Made by a program: the position numbers and the translations under genes. Below the pieces are notes generated by a model, which ran no database searches, was not told the DNA's origin, and saw only the letters and a program-made list of their open reading frames with translations. A stretch of DNA of 64,000 nt from assembly GCA_049322695.1 (NCBI GenBank), contig JBMORW010000057.1:62001-126000 (forward strand). The letters run 5' to 3'. Of this stretch, positions 16,576 to 25,032 are shown one piece after another; positions within the stretch are counted from its first letter, which is position 1, and each line of letters starts with the position of its first letter. Source of the DNA: CALGKJ01 sp049322695 (GTDB lineage Bacteria > Bacillota > Clostridia > Lutisporales > Lutisporaceae).

Positions 16576-16615
16576 CCTTACAGTTGTAAGCTATCTATAG
16601 CTTACAACTGTAAGG
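16576..16615. promoter_or_regulatory. Double BlaI operator
   Basis: Two 12-bp dyads, TTACAGTTGTAA (16578-16589) and TTACAACTGTAA (16602-16613), each contain the TACA-NN-TGTA core of BlaI/MecI sites. Together they form a larger inverted repeat. They lie directly upstream of blaI and cover its -10 region; a further half-like TTACAGTAA follows at about 16632. Confidence 0.88.
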
Positions 16616-16627
16616 AATAAATGTCAA
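16605..16627 (-). promoter_or_regulatory. Promoter of the blaI operon
   Basis: TTGACA (complement at 16622-16627) is followed after 17 nt by a weak TAAGCT -10 sequence that lies inside the operator, so bound BlaI would block RNA polymerase. Confidence 0.55.
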
Positions 16628-16648
16628 TACCTTACAGTAAAATTTCTC

Positions 16649-16678
16649 TTGATAAATTTACTGCATTCGTTATATAAT
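16649..16678 (+). promoter_or_regulatory. Promoter of the T-box / alanyl-tRNA synthetase unit
   Basis: TTGATA (16649-16654) and TATAAT (16673-16678) are separated by 18 nt and point toward the T-box leader. It is arranged back to back with the blaI promoter. Confidence 0.7.
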
Positions 16679-16689
16679 AAGCACAATAC

Positions 16690-16955
16690 AAAAAGGCTAT
16701 GAAAGAGAAGAGTAGGTATAGAAATACTCGCAGCGAGTTAGAGATGGTGAAAGTCTAACAGATGACTATACTGAACGCAGCTCCGGAGCTTCTTCTTGAA
16801 AGCTTATGCAAGTAGAGACAGACGTTACCTTACGTTACAAAGGCACAGTATGATAGTACTGGTTGAGCGAGCATTCTCCTATATGGAGAGCTAATTAGGG
16901 TGGTACCACGGATAACTCTTCCGTCCCTTGTGGGATAGAAGAGTTTTTTATTTTT
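16690..16955 (+). promoter_or_regulatory. T-box riboswitch leader, probably alanine
   Basis: The leader has the invariant T-box sequence AGGGTGGTACCACG (16897-16910), the Stem I GATGGTGAAAGTC-like region and an AGTA loop on the 5' side of Stem I. The next stem (GTATAG with CTATAC) is followed by TGAACGCAG, in which GCA (16777-16779, Ala) is a likely specifier. It ends in a terminator whose stem (ACTCTTC with GAAGAGT, 16915-16944) is followed by a T run. Uncharged tRNA would bind and favour the antiterminator, raising expression of the downstream synthetase. The specifier is inferred partly from the gene that follows. Confidence 0.9.
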
Positions 16956-17028
16956 GCTGCTTGTTTAAATGTTTGCACCTTTTTGTCTTACTGTGAAATG
17001 TATTAATAATTTATTGGAGGAATAAAGA

Positions 17029-18786
17029 ATGAACGCAATTGACATCAGAACTAGGTTTATTGAGTATTTTACGCTGCACAGCCACAGCAGGATACCAGGT
17101 GCTTCTCTCATACCGGAAAATGACCCCAGTGTATTATTCACTACTGCAGGGATGCATCCCTTGGTGCCTTTTTTACTAGGAGAGCAGCATCCTCTCGGTA
17201 AAAGGCTGGTGAACTACCAAAAGTGCCTTCGCACCGATGATATTGATGAGGTAGGCGATGACATTCATCTCACCTTCTTTGAAATGCTGGGCAATTGGTC
17301 ATTGGGTGATTACTTCAAGGGAGATGCAATAAGGATGAGCTATGATTTCCTTGTCAATCATCTGGGCATATCACCTGACAGACTGGCAGTAAGCGTCTTT
17401 GCCGGTGATGAGGATGCTCCCAGGGATGTGGAAGCTGCAGCAACCTGGAAGTCTCTTGGAATCTCGGAGGATAAAATTTTTTATTACGGCAAGAAACACA
17501 ATTGGTGGGGTCCTGCAGGCCAGACAGGTCCCTGTGGTCCCGATACGGAAATATTCTATGACAGCCTGAAGCCGAAGTGCTCAGAGGATTGCGGACCTTC
17601 CTGCAGCTGCGGCAAATACTGGGAGATATGGAACAACGTTTTTATGCAGTACAATAAAAACCCTGACGGAAGCTTTACTCAGTTGAAGCAGAAAAACGTT
17701 GATACAGGACTTGGACTCGAAAGAATGACAGCCATTATGGAAGGCAAGGACAGTATATTTGAAACAGAACTTTTTTCGGCACTTATGCAGCAGGTAAAAG
17801 CACTAGCAGGAAAACATGATGAAAAAAGCTGCAGAATAATAGCTGACCACATCAGAGCAGCCTGCTTCATAATAGTCGACGGCATTGCACCAAGCAATGT
17901 CGACCAGGGCTATATACTTAGAAGGCTCATAAGACGTACCATACGGCATATGAGGAAAGCAGATATAAGCCCGGATTGCATTAATGAGCTGGCCTGTACT
18001 TCTATGGAAGCTCTGAAGGCTTTATATCCTGAGCTTGAAACACATAAAGAGACGATACTCAGCTGCCTGTCAGAAGAAAAAAACAGATTTATGAGCACCC
18101 TGGAAAACGGAGAAAAGCAATTTTGCAAAGCACTGGAGAAATGCAGCAGAAATAACTGCAATATCATTGATGGCAAGACTGTATTCCGTCTGTATGACAC
18201 CTTCGGCTTCCCGCCTGAGGTAACTTCGGAGCTGGCAGAAGAGAATAACCTCAGTATAGATATGACAGGCTTTGAAGAACTGTACAGACAGCATCAGGAG
18301 CTGTCCAGACAGGGTGCATCCCAGAAGTTCAAAGGAGGTTTGGCTGACAATGCCAAAGAGACTGCTGCACTGCATACGGCTACACATATACTGCATAAGG
18401 CTTTGCAGATAGTACTGGGAGAACACGTAAAGCAGAAGGGAAGCAATATAAACAGTGAGCGTCTGAGATTTGATTTCTCACACTTCAGCAAAATGACAGC
18501 TGAAGAGCTTCAAAAGGTTGAAGCTATAGTCAATGACATGATAAAGGAAAGCCTGCCCGTAAGCTTCAGGGAAATGACTGTAGAGCAGGCAAGAGAAACA
18601 GGGGCAGAGGGATTATTTGCCGAGAAGTACGGAGAAATGGTAAAAGTGTATTTCGTAGGGGATTTTAGTAAGGAGATCTGCGGAGGTCCTCATGCCTCCA
18701 ACACCTCAGAGCTTGGGATATTTAAGATACTCAAGGAGGAAAGTGTGGCTTCCGGCATAAGAAGGATAAAGGCAGTACTACAGTAG
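17029..18786 (+). CDS. Short alanyl-tRNA synthetase (catalytic and editing domains only)
   Basis: The 585-residue protein has the class II catalytic core (motif 2-like RTDDIDEVGDDIHLTFFEMLGNW near 68-90; motif 3 GLGLERM near 227-233), the tRNA-recognition region, and an editing domain with zinc ligands HTATH (H449, H453) and CGGPH (C551, H555). The C-terminal C-Ala domain of normal AlaRS (about 870 residues) is absent, and no frameshifted remainder follows the stop. A Cys-rich insertion lies at residues 184-195. GGAGGAAT precedes the ATG. Control by a T-box supports a real role in Ala charging; it may be a second, compact AlaRS or an AlaRS-related enzyme. Confidence 0.82.
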   Translation: MNAIDIRTRFIEYFTLHSHSRIPGASLIPENDPSVLFTTAGMHPLVPFLLGEQHPLGKRLVNYQKCLRTDDIDEVGDDIHLTFFEMLGNWSLGDYFKGDAIRMSYDFLVNHLGISPDRLAVSVFAGDEDAPRDVEAAATWKSLGISEDKIFYYGKKHNWWGPAGQTGPCGPDTEIFYDSLKPKCSEDCGPSCSCGKYWEIWNNVFMQYNKNPDGSFTQLKQKNVDTGLGLERMTAIMEGKDSIFETELFSALMQQVKALAGKHDEKSCRIIADHIRAACFIIVDGIAPSNVDQGYILRRLIRRTIRHMRKADISPDCINELACTSMEALKALYPELETHKETILSCLSEEKNRFMSTLENGEKQFCKALEKCSRNNCNIIDGKTVFRLYDTFGFPPEVTSELAEENNLSIDMTGFEELYRQHQELSRQGASQKFKGGLADNAKETAALHTATHILHKALQIVLGEHVKQKGSNINSERLRFDFSHFSKMTAEELQKVEAIVNDMIKESLPVSFREMTVEQARETGAEGLFAEKYGEMVKVYFVGDFSKEICGGPHASNTSELGIFKILKEESVASGIRRIKAVLQ

Positions 18787-18860
18787 TAAAGTCTGGTATT
18801 GATTGACATAATACAATTTTTTACTCATAATTAAATATGATAAACGCTATGGAGGCACTT

Positions 18861-20141
18861 ATGAAGAGAAAAACAATTATATTGCTTGTTTTATATATTA
18901 TGTCAGTAATAGCAGGCTGTTCAGATCCTGTGGATATTGCACCAAAGGAAGAGGTAAAGGCAACTCCTACTCCCACAGCTGCAGCTCCGACTCCCACAAA
19001 GGAGGTCATTCCTCCTGAGAGAGAGCTGCTTGATAAGCTGACTTTGGAGCAGAAGCTGGGTCAGATATTGATAGCAGGCATACCAAAAGGCTCAACTATT
19101 GAGCAGATAAGGGAGTACGTGGATGACTTCAAGGCAGGAGGCTTTATACTTTATCCCAGAAACTACAGCAGCCTTGAAGAAATGTATAGGCTTATAGCTG
19201 CCATAAAGGATTTTAACAAGGACAACCCCCTTGCGCTGTTTGTATCCACAGATGAAGAGGGCGGCACAGTATCAAGACTCCCCAAAGGCGCTATCAAATT
19301 TCCTGATGCACGTCTCATAGGCAGGGTAAACAAGCCTGCAATAACTGCCAGGGTAGGAGAGGTAATGGGCAGAGAGTTAAGTGCTTTTGGTGTAAATATG
19401 AACTTTGCCCCTGTACTGGACATAGTAAACAGCAGCGAAAACCGGTTCCTATATAAACGTACCTTCGGGGGCAGTGCAGACATTGTCTCAGCTCACGGTG
19501 CAGCCTTCATAGCAGGACTCCAAAGCAGGCAGGTCATAGCCGTGGCAAAACATTTCCCGGGACATGGTGCTACTACCGTGGATTCCCATGGAAAACTGCC
19601 CGTTATAGATATTGATAAGGATATTTTGATAAACAGGGAGCTTGCTCCATATACACATTGCTTTGATCAGGGTCTGGAGGCTGTAATGGTTGGTCATTTA
19701 GCATTCCCAAACGTAGACCCTTCAGGACTGCCTTCATCCATGTCAAAGGTGTTATTGACTGATATTCTTAGAAAAGAGCTTGGCTTCAAAGGCTTGGTCA
19801 TTATGGATGATATAGAGATGTACGGCTTTCTGGGTCAGGGAGGGTCCTTTGAAGCGTCAGTAATACAAGCCTTTAACTCAGGTGTAGACGTATTTCTTGT
19901 GTGCCATACTCGGAAAGTGCAGAATCAGGTACTGGAAGCATTGAAAACAGGGGTTGCAGACGGAAGAATATCCATGGAGAGACTTGATGAGGCAGTCATG
20001 AGGGTGATCAGCCTGAAGCTCAAATACAAACTGACTGATGATATGAAATACAGTTTGGAGGAAGTAAAGCAGTATATTGGAAAAGGTGAAAATAAAGTAT
20101 TTTATGATACCTTGATGCGAGAAATAGAAAAGGTGAAATAG
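18861..20141 (+). CDS. Glycoside hydrolase family 3 lipoprotein (NagZ-like)
   Basis: This is a lipoprotein with lipobox VIAGC and a linker rich in Thr-Pro repeats, followed by a GH3 catalytic domain of about 340 residues. The NagZ-type signature KHFPGHGATTVDSH (acid/base His and Asp) and the nucleophile in VIMDDIEM are present. Members remove beta-N-acetylglucosamine from muropeptides or glycans. The start at 18861 is chosen because GGAGG lies 6 nt upstream; an in-frame ATG 24 nt earlier overlaps nothing useful. It is a single gene. Confidence 0.9.
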   Translation: MKRKTIILLVLYIMSVIAGCSDPVDIAPKEEVKATPTPTAAAPTPTKEVIPPERELLDKLTLEQKLGQILIAGIPKGSTIEQIREYVDDFKAGGFILYPRNYSSLEEMYRLIAAIKDFNKDNPLALFVSTDEEGGTVSRLPKGAIKFPDARLIGRVNKPAITARVGEVMGRELSAFGVNMNFAPVLDIVNSSENRFLYKRTFGGSADIVSAHGAAFIAGLQSRQVIAVAKHFPGHGATTVDSHGKLPVIDIDKDILINRELAPYTHCFDQGLEAVMVGHLAFPNVDPSGLPSSMSKVLLTDILRKELGFKGLVIMDDIEMYGFLGQGGSFEASVIQAFNSGVDVFLVCHTRKVQNQVLEALKTGVADGRISMERLDEAVMRVISLKLKYKLTDDMKYSLEEVKQYIGKGENKVFYDTLMREIEKVK

Positions 20142-20255
20142 AATTGTGTAAAAATATGTAAGTTTTTGTCGTATTTTATTCAAAGTATGATATAATTAAT
20201 AATAACTTCATAATGCTGGCTTTATGGCATAAGTATGCGGAAGGATGATGTTGTC

Positions 20256-22121
20256 ATGAGGATATCCTCTTATATCAATAAAGGCACAAGTAGCTTTCTG
20301 ATAATATACTTATGCCTTTCTTTACTTCTAATGGGTATCATGAATTATTTATTAGTAACTGAAATCAGTATCTCCAGTCATATAAAAAGAGATATTGCAA
20401 GTCTTGATAATGCAGCAATGTTGATTAATCACAAGCTCTTTGATATTGTCCATACCGGCTTGCATAAAATGGCTTCAAGCCCGCAAGTAAAAAGAGCTTT
20501 GACTGAAAACGCGTCTACACACATGTCTAGAGAAGCCTTGAAAATCTATAAGGAAATGACCCAGTCCCTCATATGCTATGTCATGAATAGAGAAGGTCAG
20601 GTAATAGAATCAACCACATATGACAATCAAGCTTATGACTTTATTGGAGATAATTACTCCTTCAGACCTTATTTTAAAAATGCATTAAACGGCGAATCTA
20701 CAATATATCCTGCAGTAGGTGTAACCTCTATGGAAAGAGGAATTTATTTTTCAGCTCCTGTTTATGACAGCAATGGCGCAGTTTTAGGAGCAACAGTAAT
20801 AAAAATAAGCTGCAGCGAAGTAGACAGCCTTTTTGCAAATATGAAAGGCATATTTTTTGTCGCAGACAAGCAAGGGATAATACTGTCCTCCAATGTGAAG
20901 CAGTTACTCTACCACTATATAAAGCCCTTATCTCCCATGGAACTCAAGTCTATTGAAGAAAGCAGGCAGTATGGAGAAAACAATCTGCTGCCCTTTATTA
21001 TAGAATACAGCAATAACCAGGTTTTGAGAAACGGACGCATATTATGCTCCAGTAAAACAATTGAAAACAGCGGCTGGACAATAGGTCTGAAGAATAACTA
21101 TACAGGGGATTTCACTTTGGACAACAGCGAAATAAACTTTATAATAATATTGAATGTGTTTGTGTTTCTTTTACTGCTTTTTATGGCTTATTTGTATTTA
21201 GAAAATATCAGCAAAAAAATTGCCATAGTTGAATATAAAACAATGCAGCAGGCGTTGGAACAGAGCCCTGCAAGCATTGTTATTACCGATAAATATGCCA
21301 ATATCAAATACATAAATAAGAAATTCATAGAATTAACGGGCTACAGCTTTGATGAGGCAATTAATAAAAACCCAAGAATCCTAAAATCCGGTCTGCACAG
21401 CAAGGAGTACTATGAAGATATGTGGAAGCAGCTAACCTCTGGCAGGCAGTGGGTAGGTGAGTTCTGCAACCGCAAGAAAAACGGAGAGTTCTACTGGGAA
21501 TCTGCACATATATCCTCCGTTAAAGACCATAAGGGCACTATTACAAACTATATTGCAATTAAGGAAGATATTACAGAAAAGAAAGAAATTGAAAAAAAGC
21601 TGAACTATTACGCAAAGCATGATGAAATGACAGGCTTATATAACAGACGAACAGGACTCATACTCATCAGCGAGCTTTTACAAAACACCAAGAAAGATGG
21701 AAGCAGCTTTTCTCTTTTCTTCCTGGATATCAACAATCTAAAGCTTGTTAATGATACAATGGGGCATTCAGCAGGAGATGACTTGATTAAAAGCACTATT
21801 AGCATAATTAAAAAGAACATAAGAGATATTGATATACTCAGTCGCTTTGGAGGAGATGAATTTGTACTGGTAATAAAGGGCTGTGGAGAAGCAAGAGCCA
21901 TGGAAATCTGGAAGAGGATAGAAAATGATATAGAAATAGTAAATAATGGCGGCAATAAGCCATTTTTAATAAGTGTCAGCTATGGTTTGGTTGAGTATAA
22001 AGAAGATATTGATAATATTGATGATCTTATAAATATGGCTGATAAGAGAATGTATGAAAACAAGGCTAAGTATAAAAAAGAAAATCCGAATTTCAAAAAA
22101 ACTTCTACTGCAGCGCAGTAA
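20256..22121 (+). CDS. Membrane diguanylate cyclase with Cache, PAS and GGDEF domains
   Basis: The protein makes the second messenger c-di-GMP. It has an N-terminal membrane helix (first 35 residues), an extracellular Cache sensor domain (about 40-275), a second membrane helix (about 292-315), a PAS domain with PAC motif (about 325-450) and a C-terminal GGDEF domain. The active-site loop is FGGDEF, encoded near 21849-21863. The start at 20256 is preferred because AAGGATG lies upstream; an earlier ATG at 20235 lacks a binding site. An external small molecule probably tunes the cyclase. Confidence 0.92.
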   Translation: MRISSYINKGTSSFLIIYLCLSLLLMGIMNYLLVTEISISSHIKRDIASLDNAAMLINHKLFDIVHTGLHKMASSPQVKRALTENASTHMSREALKIYKEMTQSLICYVMNREGQVIESTTYDNQAYDFIGDNYSFRPYFKNALNGESTIYPAVGVTSMERGIYFSAPVYDSNGAVLGATVIKISCSEVDSLFANMKGIFFVADKQGIILSSNVKQLLYHYIKPLSPMELKSIEESRQYGENNLLPFIIEYSNNQVLRNGRILCSSKTIENSGWTIGLKNNYTGDFTLDNSEINFIIILNVFVFLLLLFMAYLYLENISKKIAIVEYKTMQQALEQSPASIVITDKYANIKYINKKFIELTGYSFDEAINKNPRILKSGLHSKEYYEDMWKQLTSGRQWVGEFCNRKKNGEFYWESAHISSVKDHKGTITNYIAIKEDITEKKEIEKKLNYYAKHDEMTGLYNRRTGLILISELLQNTKKDGSSFSLFFLDINNLKLVNDTMGHSAGDDLIKSTISIIKKNIRDIDILSRFGGDEFVLVIKGCGEARAMEIWKRIENDIEIVNNGGNKPFLISVSYGLVEYKEDIDNIDDLINMADKRMYENKAKYKKENPNFKKTSTAAQ

Positions 22122-22137
22122 ACAACATAAATATTAT

Positions 22138-22166
22138 AAAGCCGTACAAAATCAGTACGGCTTTAT
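22138..22166 (+). terminator. Terminator of the diguanylate cyclase gene
   Basis: AAAGCCGTAC (22138-22147) pairs perfectly with GTACGGCTTT (22155-22164) around a 7-nt loop, followed by a short T-rich tail. Confidence 0.7.
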
Positions 22167-22181
22167 TCAGGTCCTCCTTCT

Positions 22182-22289
22182 TATTCCTCTTTTTTTGGTT
22201 CCTTAATATCTCCTCTGTTAATTGCGGGTGGTCTGAAGGACGTCCATATTGGCTCCCTGTCAGGAAACTCCAGCTCAAAAACTATCATA
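22182..22289 (-). CDS. Very small protein (35 residues), unknown
   Basis: On the minus strand a frame starting MIVFELEFPDREPIWTSF ends EPKKEE. GAGGAG lies 8 nt before the ATG and overlaps the end of the upstream small gene, whose stop codon is 5 nt away, so the two look co-transcribed. The peptide is rich in Pro and Glu with no membrane segment. I do not recognise it; the evidence is context only. Confidence 0.45.
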
Positions 22290-22293
22290 CTAT

Positions 22294-22518
22294 CTACTCC
22301 TCTTTGGACATATTTACCATTACTCTGCTGTTTATTATTCTATCCATACAGTTTGACCTTTTATTCATATTATTTTTACTTTTTGCTTTCGAAAGTATCT
22401 CCATACGCAAATTTGCTATCTCAGTAATTGAAATATAATCATTGCATATGCCCAGGTTAAACTTTTTTTCATAATGCTTGTGGCCGCATTTCTCTCGCTG
22501 AGCTTTAAAACAATCCAT
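22294..22518 (-). CDS. Small protein, possibly Spo0E-like phosphatase
   Basis: The 74-residue product begins MDCFKAQREKCGHKHYEKKF. Its second half, IANLRMEILSKAKS then RSNCMDRIIN, loosely follows the Spo0E-family pattern of a first helix with LR.E and a second helix with S..LD.LI. Spo0E proteins dephosphorylate the sporulation regulator Spo0A; that role is a guess here. GGAGGT is 5 nt before the ATG. It is divergent from an XRE regulator and followed by a 35-residue gene. Confidence 0.5.
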   Translation of the reverse strand: MDCFKAQREKCGHKHYEKKFNLGICNDYISITEIANLRMEILSKAKSKNNMNKRSNCMDRIINSRVMVNMSKEE

Positions 22519-22660
22519 GTATACCTCCGCACATAATGTTCGCTGTTATGCATATTATATAAAACATATGGTCGCATGTCAATACACGTGCGTACTTTTT
22601 GTTCGTATTGCTTTATTTCCTTATACAAAACGTTATAATTTATGTGAAGAGGTGATTTCT

Positions 22661-23005
22661 TTGAACCGTATAAGAGATTTGAGAAAGGAAAGAAATATGA
22701 CTCAAGCCGAGCTCGCAGGGTTTCTGATGGTGTCTGACAGGTCTGTGGGCTTCTATGAGACAGGTGAAAGGGATCCTGATACGGATACCCTGAGAAAGCT
22801 TGCCGACTATTTTGGAGTATCAATAGATTATCTATTGGGCCGTTCAGAGATAAGAGAAACAGCTGATAAGCTGACCTACCTCTCAAAGGAATCAAATCCC
22901 TCAATGATAAAGGAATCAGACAATGAGGCAGAGCTTCCCCCTGAGGCAAAAGAAGAAATTGACAAGTTTAAGGAATATATAAGACATAAGTACAGAAAAA
23001 AATAA
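22661..23005 (+). CDS. XRE-family transcriptional regulator
   Basis: This is a 114-residue regulator with an N-terminal helix-turn-helix (RDLRKERNMTQAELAGFLMVSDRSVGFYETGERDP in two overlapping halves, residues 4-40) followed by LADYFGVSIDYLLG, typical of SinR/ImmR-like proteins. The C-terminal tail is acidic then basic. The start is taken as TTG at 22661, 6 nt after GAGGTG; longer readings upstream have no binding site and poor composition. It faces the small two-gene unit at 22182-22518, which it may control. Confidence 0.85.
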   Translation: MNRIRDLRKERNMTQAELAGFLMVSDRSVGFYETGERDPDTDTLRKLADYFGVSIDYLLGRSEIRETADKLTYLSKESNPSMIKESDNEAELPPEAKEEIDKFKEYIRHKYRKK

Positions 23006-23048
23006 ATGCCAGACAACAGTATGACTGCTGTCCGGCATTTGTGTTTTT
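23006..23048. terminator. Bidirectional terminator between xre and pepF
   Basis: A long stem (AAATGCCAGACAACAG against CTGCTGTCCGGCATTT, two mismatches) with a 5-nt loop lies between the two convergent genes, followed by a T run on the plus strand. Confidence 0.8.
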
Positions 23049-23052
23049 ATCT

Positions 23053-24870
23053 TTATTCAGCTTTTTCCAGTACTTCTGTAAGCTGAATTATCTCGTCGAT
23101 CATACTACCTATATGCTCAATTGTATCCAGCAGCGGCTTTTCGGTGGTTATGTCCACTCCCGCCATTTTTGCAAGCTCTACCGGTGTCTTTGTTCCACCG
23201 GCCTTCAGCACTTCTCTCCAATCATCTATGGCAGGCTGCCCTTCCTTCAATATTCTCTTGCTTACTTCTGTGGCTATTGTGAGACCTGCACTGTAAGTGT
23301 AAGGGTAAAGTCCCATATAGTAGTGAGGCTGTCTCATCCAGGTAAGCTCTGCACCGTCTATTATCTTTACTGTATCACCCCAGAACTTTTCAAGAACTTC
23401 CTTCTTGATTTTGTTGAGCTGTGAAGCCTGAACACTTCCGCCTTCATCAATTATCCTGTATACCTCTCTCTGATATGCCGCCTCAAGAAGGTGAGTAACA
23501 AAGTTATGGTAATAGGTGCGGCTGACTATTGATGACAGCACCCATCTCTTAAAACGTGGGTCATCATTTATCTTCATGAGATAGTTGGCCATAAGCATTT
23601 CGTTCATCGTGGAAGGAGCTTCTATAAAATACAGTGACGGTCTTGAGTCAAATATATTCTGATTTTGATGAGCCAGGAAGAAGTGCCCTGCATGACCGAG
23701 CTCATGAGCCAGTACAAAAGCTTCTCTCATCCTTTCAGTCCATGATATCAATATGTATGAATGACTTCCATAAGGAGTTGAGCAGAATGCCCCTGTAGAC
23801 TTGCCCTTGTTCTGTACGAAATCTATCCATCTTTCGGAGTAAGCTCTCTTAACCATATTCAGATAGTCTTCTCCTAATACGGATAATGCTCCCTCTGTAT
23901 ACTTCTTTGATTCTTCCACTGTTATCTCAGGCTCATAACCCGGGTCTACCGCTATCTTAAGATCTGCAAAGGTCATTTCGTCCAGCTTATGTATACTTTG
24001 CAGCAGCCTAGCATATTTTCTCATATGAGGAGCAAGCTTTTCCATTATAATGTCTATCTGTCTATTGTACAAATCCCTTTCTACCTTTTGACTGAATAAA
24101 AGGCTGTCCAGCACAGAGTCAAAGCCTCTTAGATTTGCCATTGTTTTTTCCATTTGCACCTGCGTCTGATATGCGGCAGCTATGGTGTTTTGATATTCCT
24201 TCAGCTTGGCAGAGAAAGCCTCAAATGCAGCCCTTCTTACTGCAGTATCTGTCTCAAACTCCCATTCATTTTCAAACAGTACAAAGCTGAGAGGATATTC
24301 ATTATCATCAACCTTGAAGGTCTTGAAATCCATATCTGCCAGCTTGGCTGTATTGTATATATCATAAGGGCTGTCCAGAGTGGCTGACAGTGCGGATATA
24401 ACCCTTTCAGCCTCAGGATGAAGAGCATGCTTCTTAAATCTCTTTATTTCCTTAAGATAGTTTCTGTTGGACTTGGATTCATCCATTGCCTGTTCTATAG
24501 TTTTCTCATCTGCTTCTATTATCTCACTTCTTACAAAGCTGATTCTGCTTTCCACGTCAGATATTATATTGTTGAGCTTCATATATCTTGATTGATTTTC
24601 TGTGTTTGTCCTATCTGTTGATACAGACAATCCTGAAAATGCATTTACAAGATACATATTCTGCAAAAGCTTTTGAAGCTTATCCAGACATTCATTGATG
24701 GCATTCGGAGTATTAAGCCTGCCCTTATAGCCTTTTTCCAGCTCTTCCGTCTGCTGCTGCATCAGCTTAACGGCAGCTTCATACTGCTCCTCTGTCTTAA
24801 ACAACGCTGTCAAATCCCAGGTTAGTGATTGGTCTACATCCTTTCTTTCCGGGAACCCCTTTTTCATCAT
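23053..24870 (-). CDS. pepF: Oligoendopeptidase F
   Basis: This is a cytoplasmic M3B zinc metallopeptidase that cuts medium-sized peptides. At 605 residues it has the usual length. The zinc motif HELGH is at residues 389-393, followed by AGHFF, and the third ligand Glu lies in FIEAPSTMNE. The N-terminal helical oligopeptidase domain covers about residues 115-185. AGGAGG is 5 nt before the ATG. It is monocistronic. Confidence 0.95.
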   Translation of the reverse strand: MMKKGFPERKDVDQSLTWDLTALFKTEEQYEAAVKLMQQQTEELEKGYKGRLNTPNAINECLDKLQKLLQNMYLVNAFSGLSVSTDRTNTENQSRYMKLNNIISDVESRISFVRSEIIEADEKTIEQAMDESKSNRNYLKEIKRFKKHALHPEAERVISALSATLDSPYDIYNTAKLADMDFKTFKVDDNEYPLSFVLFENEWEFETDTAVRRAAFEAFSAKLKEYQNTIAAAYQTQVQMEKTMANLRGFDSVLDSLLFSQKVERDLYNRQIDIIMEKLAPHMRKYARLLQSIHKLDEMTFADLKIAVDPGYEPEITVEESKKYTEGALSVLGEDYLNMVKRAYSERWIDFVQNKGKSTGAFCSTPYGSHSYILISWTERMREAFVLAHELGHAGHFFLAHQNQNIFDSRPSLYFIEAPSTMNEMLMANYLMKINDDPRFKRWVLSSIVSRTYYHNFVTHLLEAAYQREVYRIIDEGGSVQASQLNKIKKEVLEKFWGDTVKIIDGAELTWMRQPHYYMGLYPYTYSAGLTIATEVSKRILKEGQPAIDDWREVLKAGGTKTPVELAKMAGVDITTEKPLLDTIEHIGSMIDEIIQLTEVLEKAE

Positions 24871-25004
24871 ATCGCCTCCTAAAAAATAAAAAATTCACGC
24901 TGTTCGATATAAATAACAGCATATAACAAATTATATTATTTCTACATATATTTATACATTCCTTTTATAGAAATTATTATTTTTAATTTAAGATACAAAT
25001 GCAC

Positions 25005-25032
25005 TAAAAAAGAGACAACATTAATTGCCTCT
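25005..25032 (-). terminator. Terminator of the YczE-like gene
   Basis: AGAGGCAA and TTGTCTCT pair on the minus strand around a short loop and are followed by six U residues, directly after the stop codon. Confidence 0.75.

Noticed and set aside
17029..18900. Alanyl-tRNA synthetase truncated by a frameshift
   Set aside because: The sequence after the stop at 18786 has no C-Ala-like coding in any frame and leads straight to the promoter and start of the GH3 gene, so the short form looks natural.
22517..22660. Long N-terminal extension of the XRE regulator
   Set aside because: The extension overlaps the divergent promoter region, is rich in Cys and Tyr in an unlikely way, and the TTG at 22661 has a good binding site and starts the domain directly.
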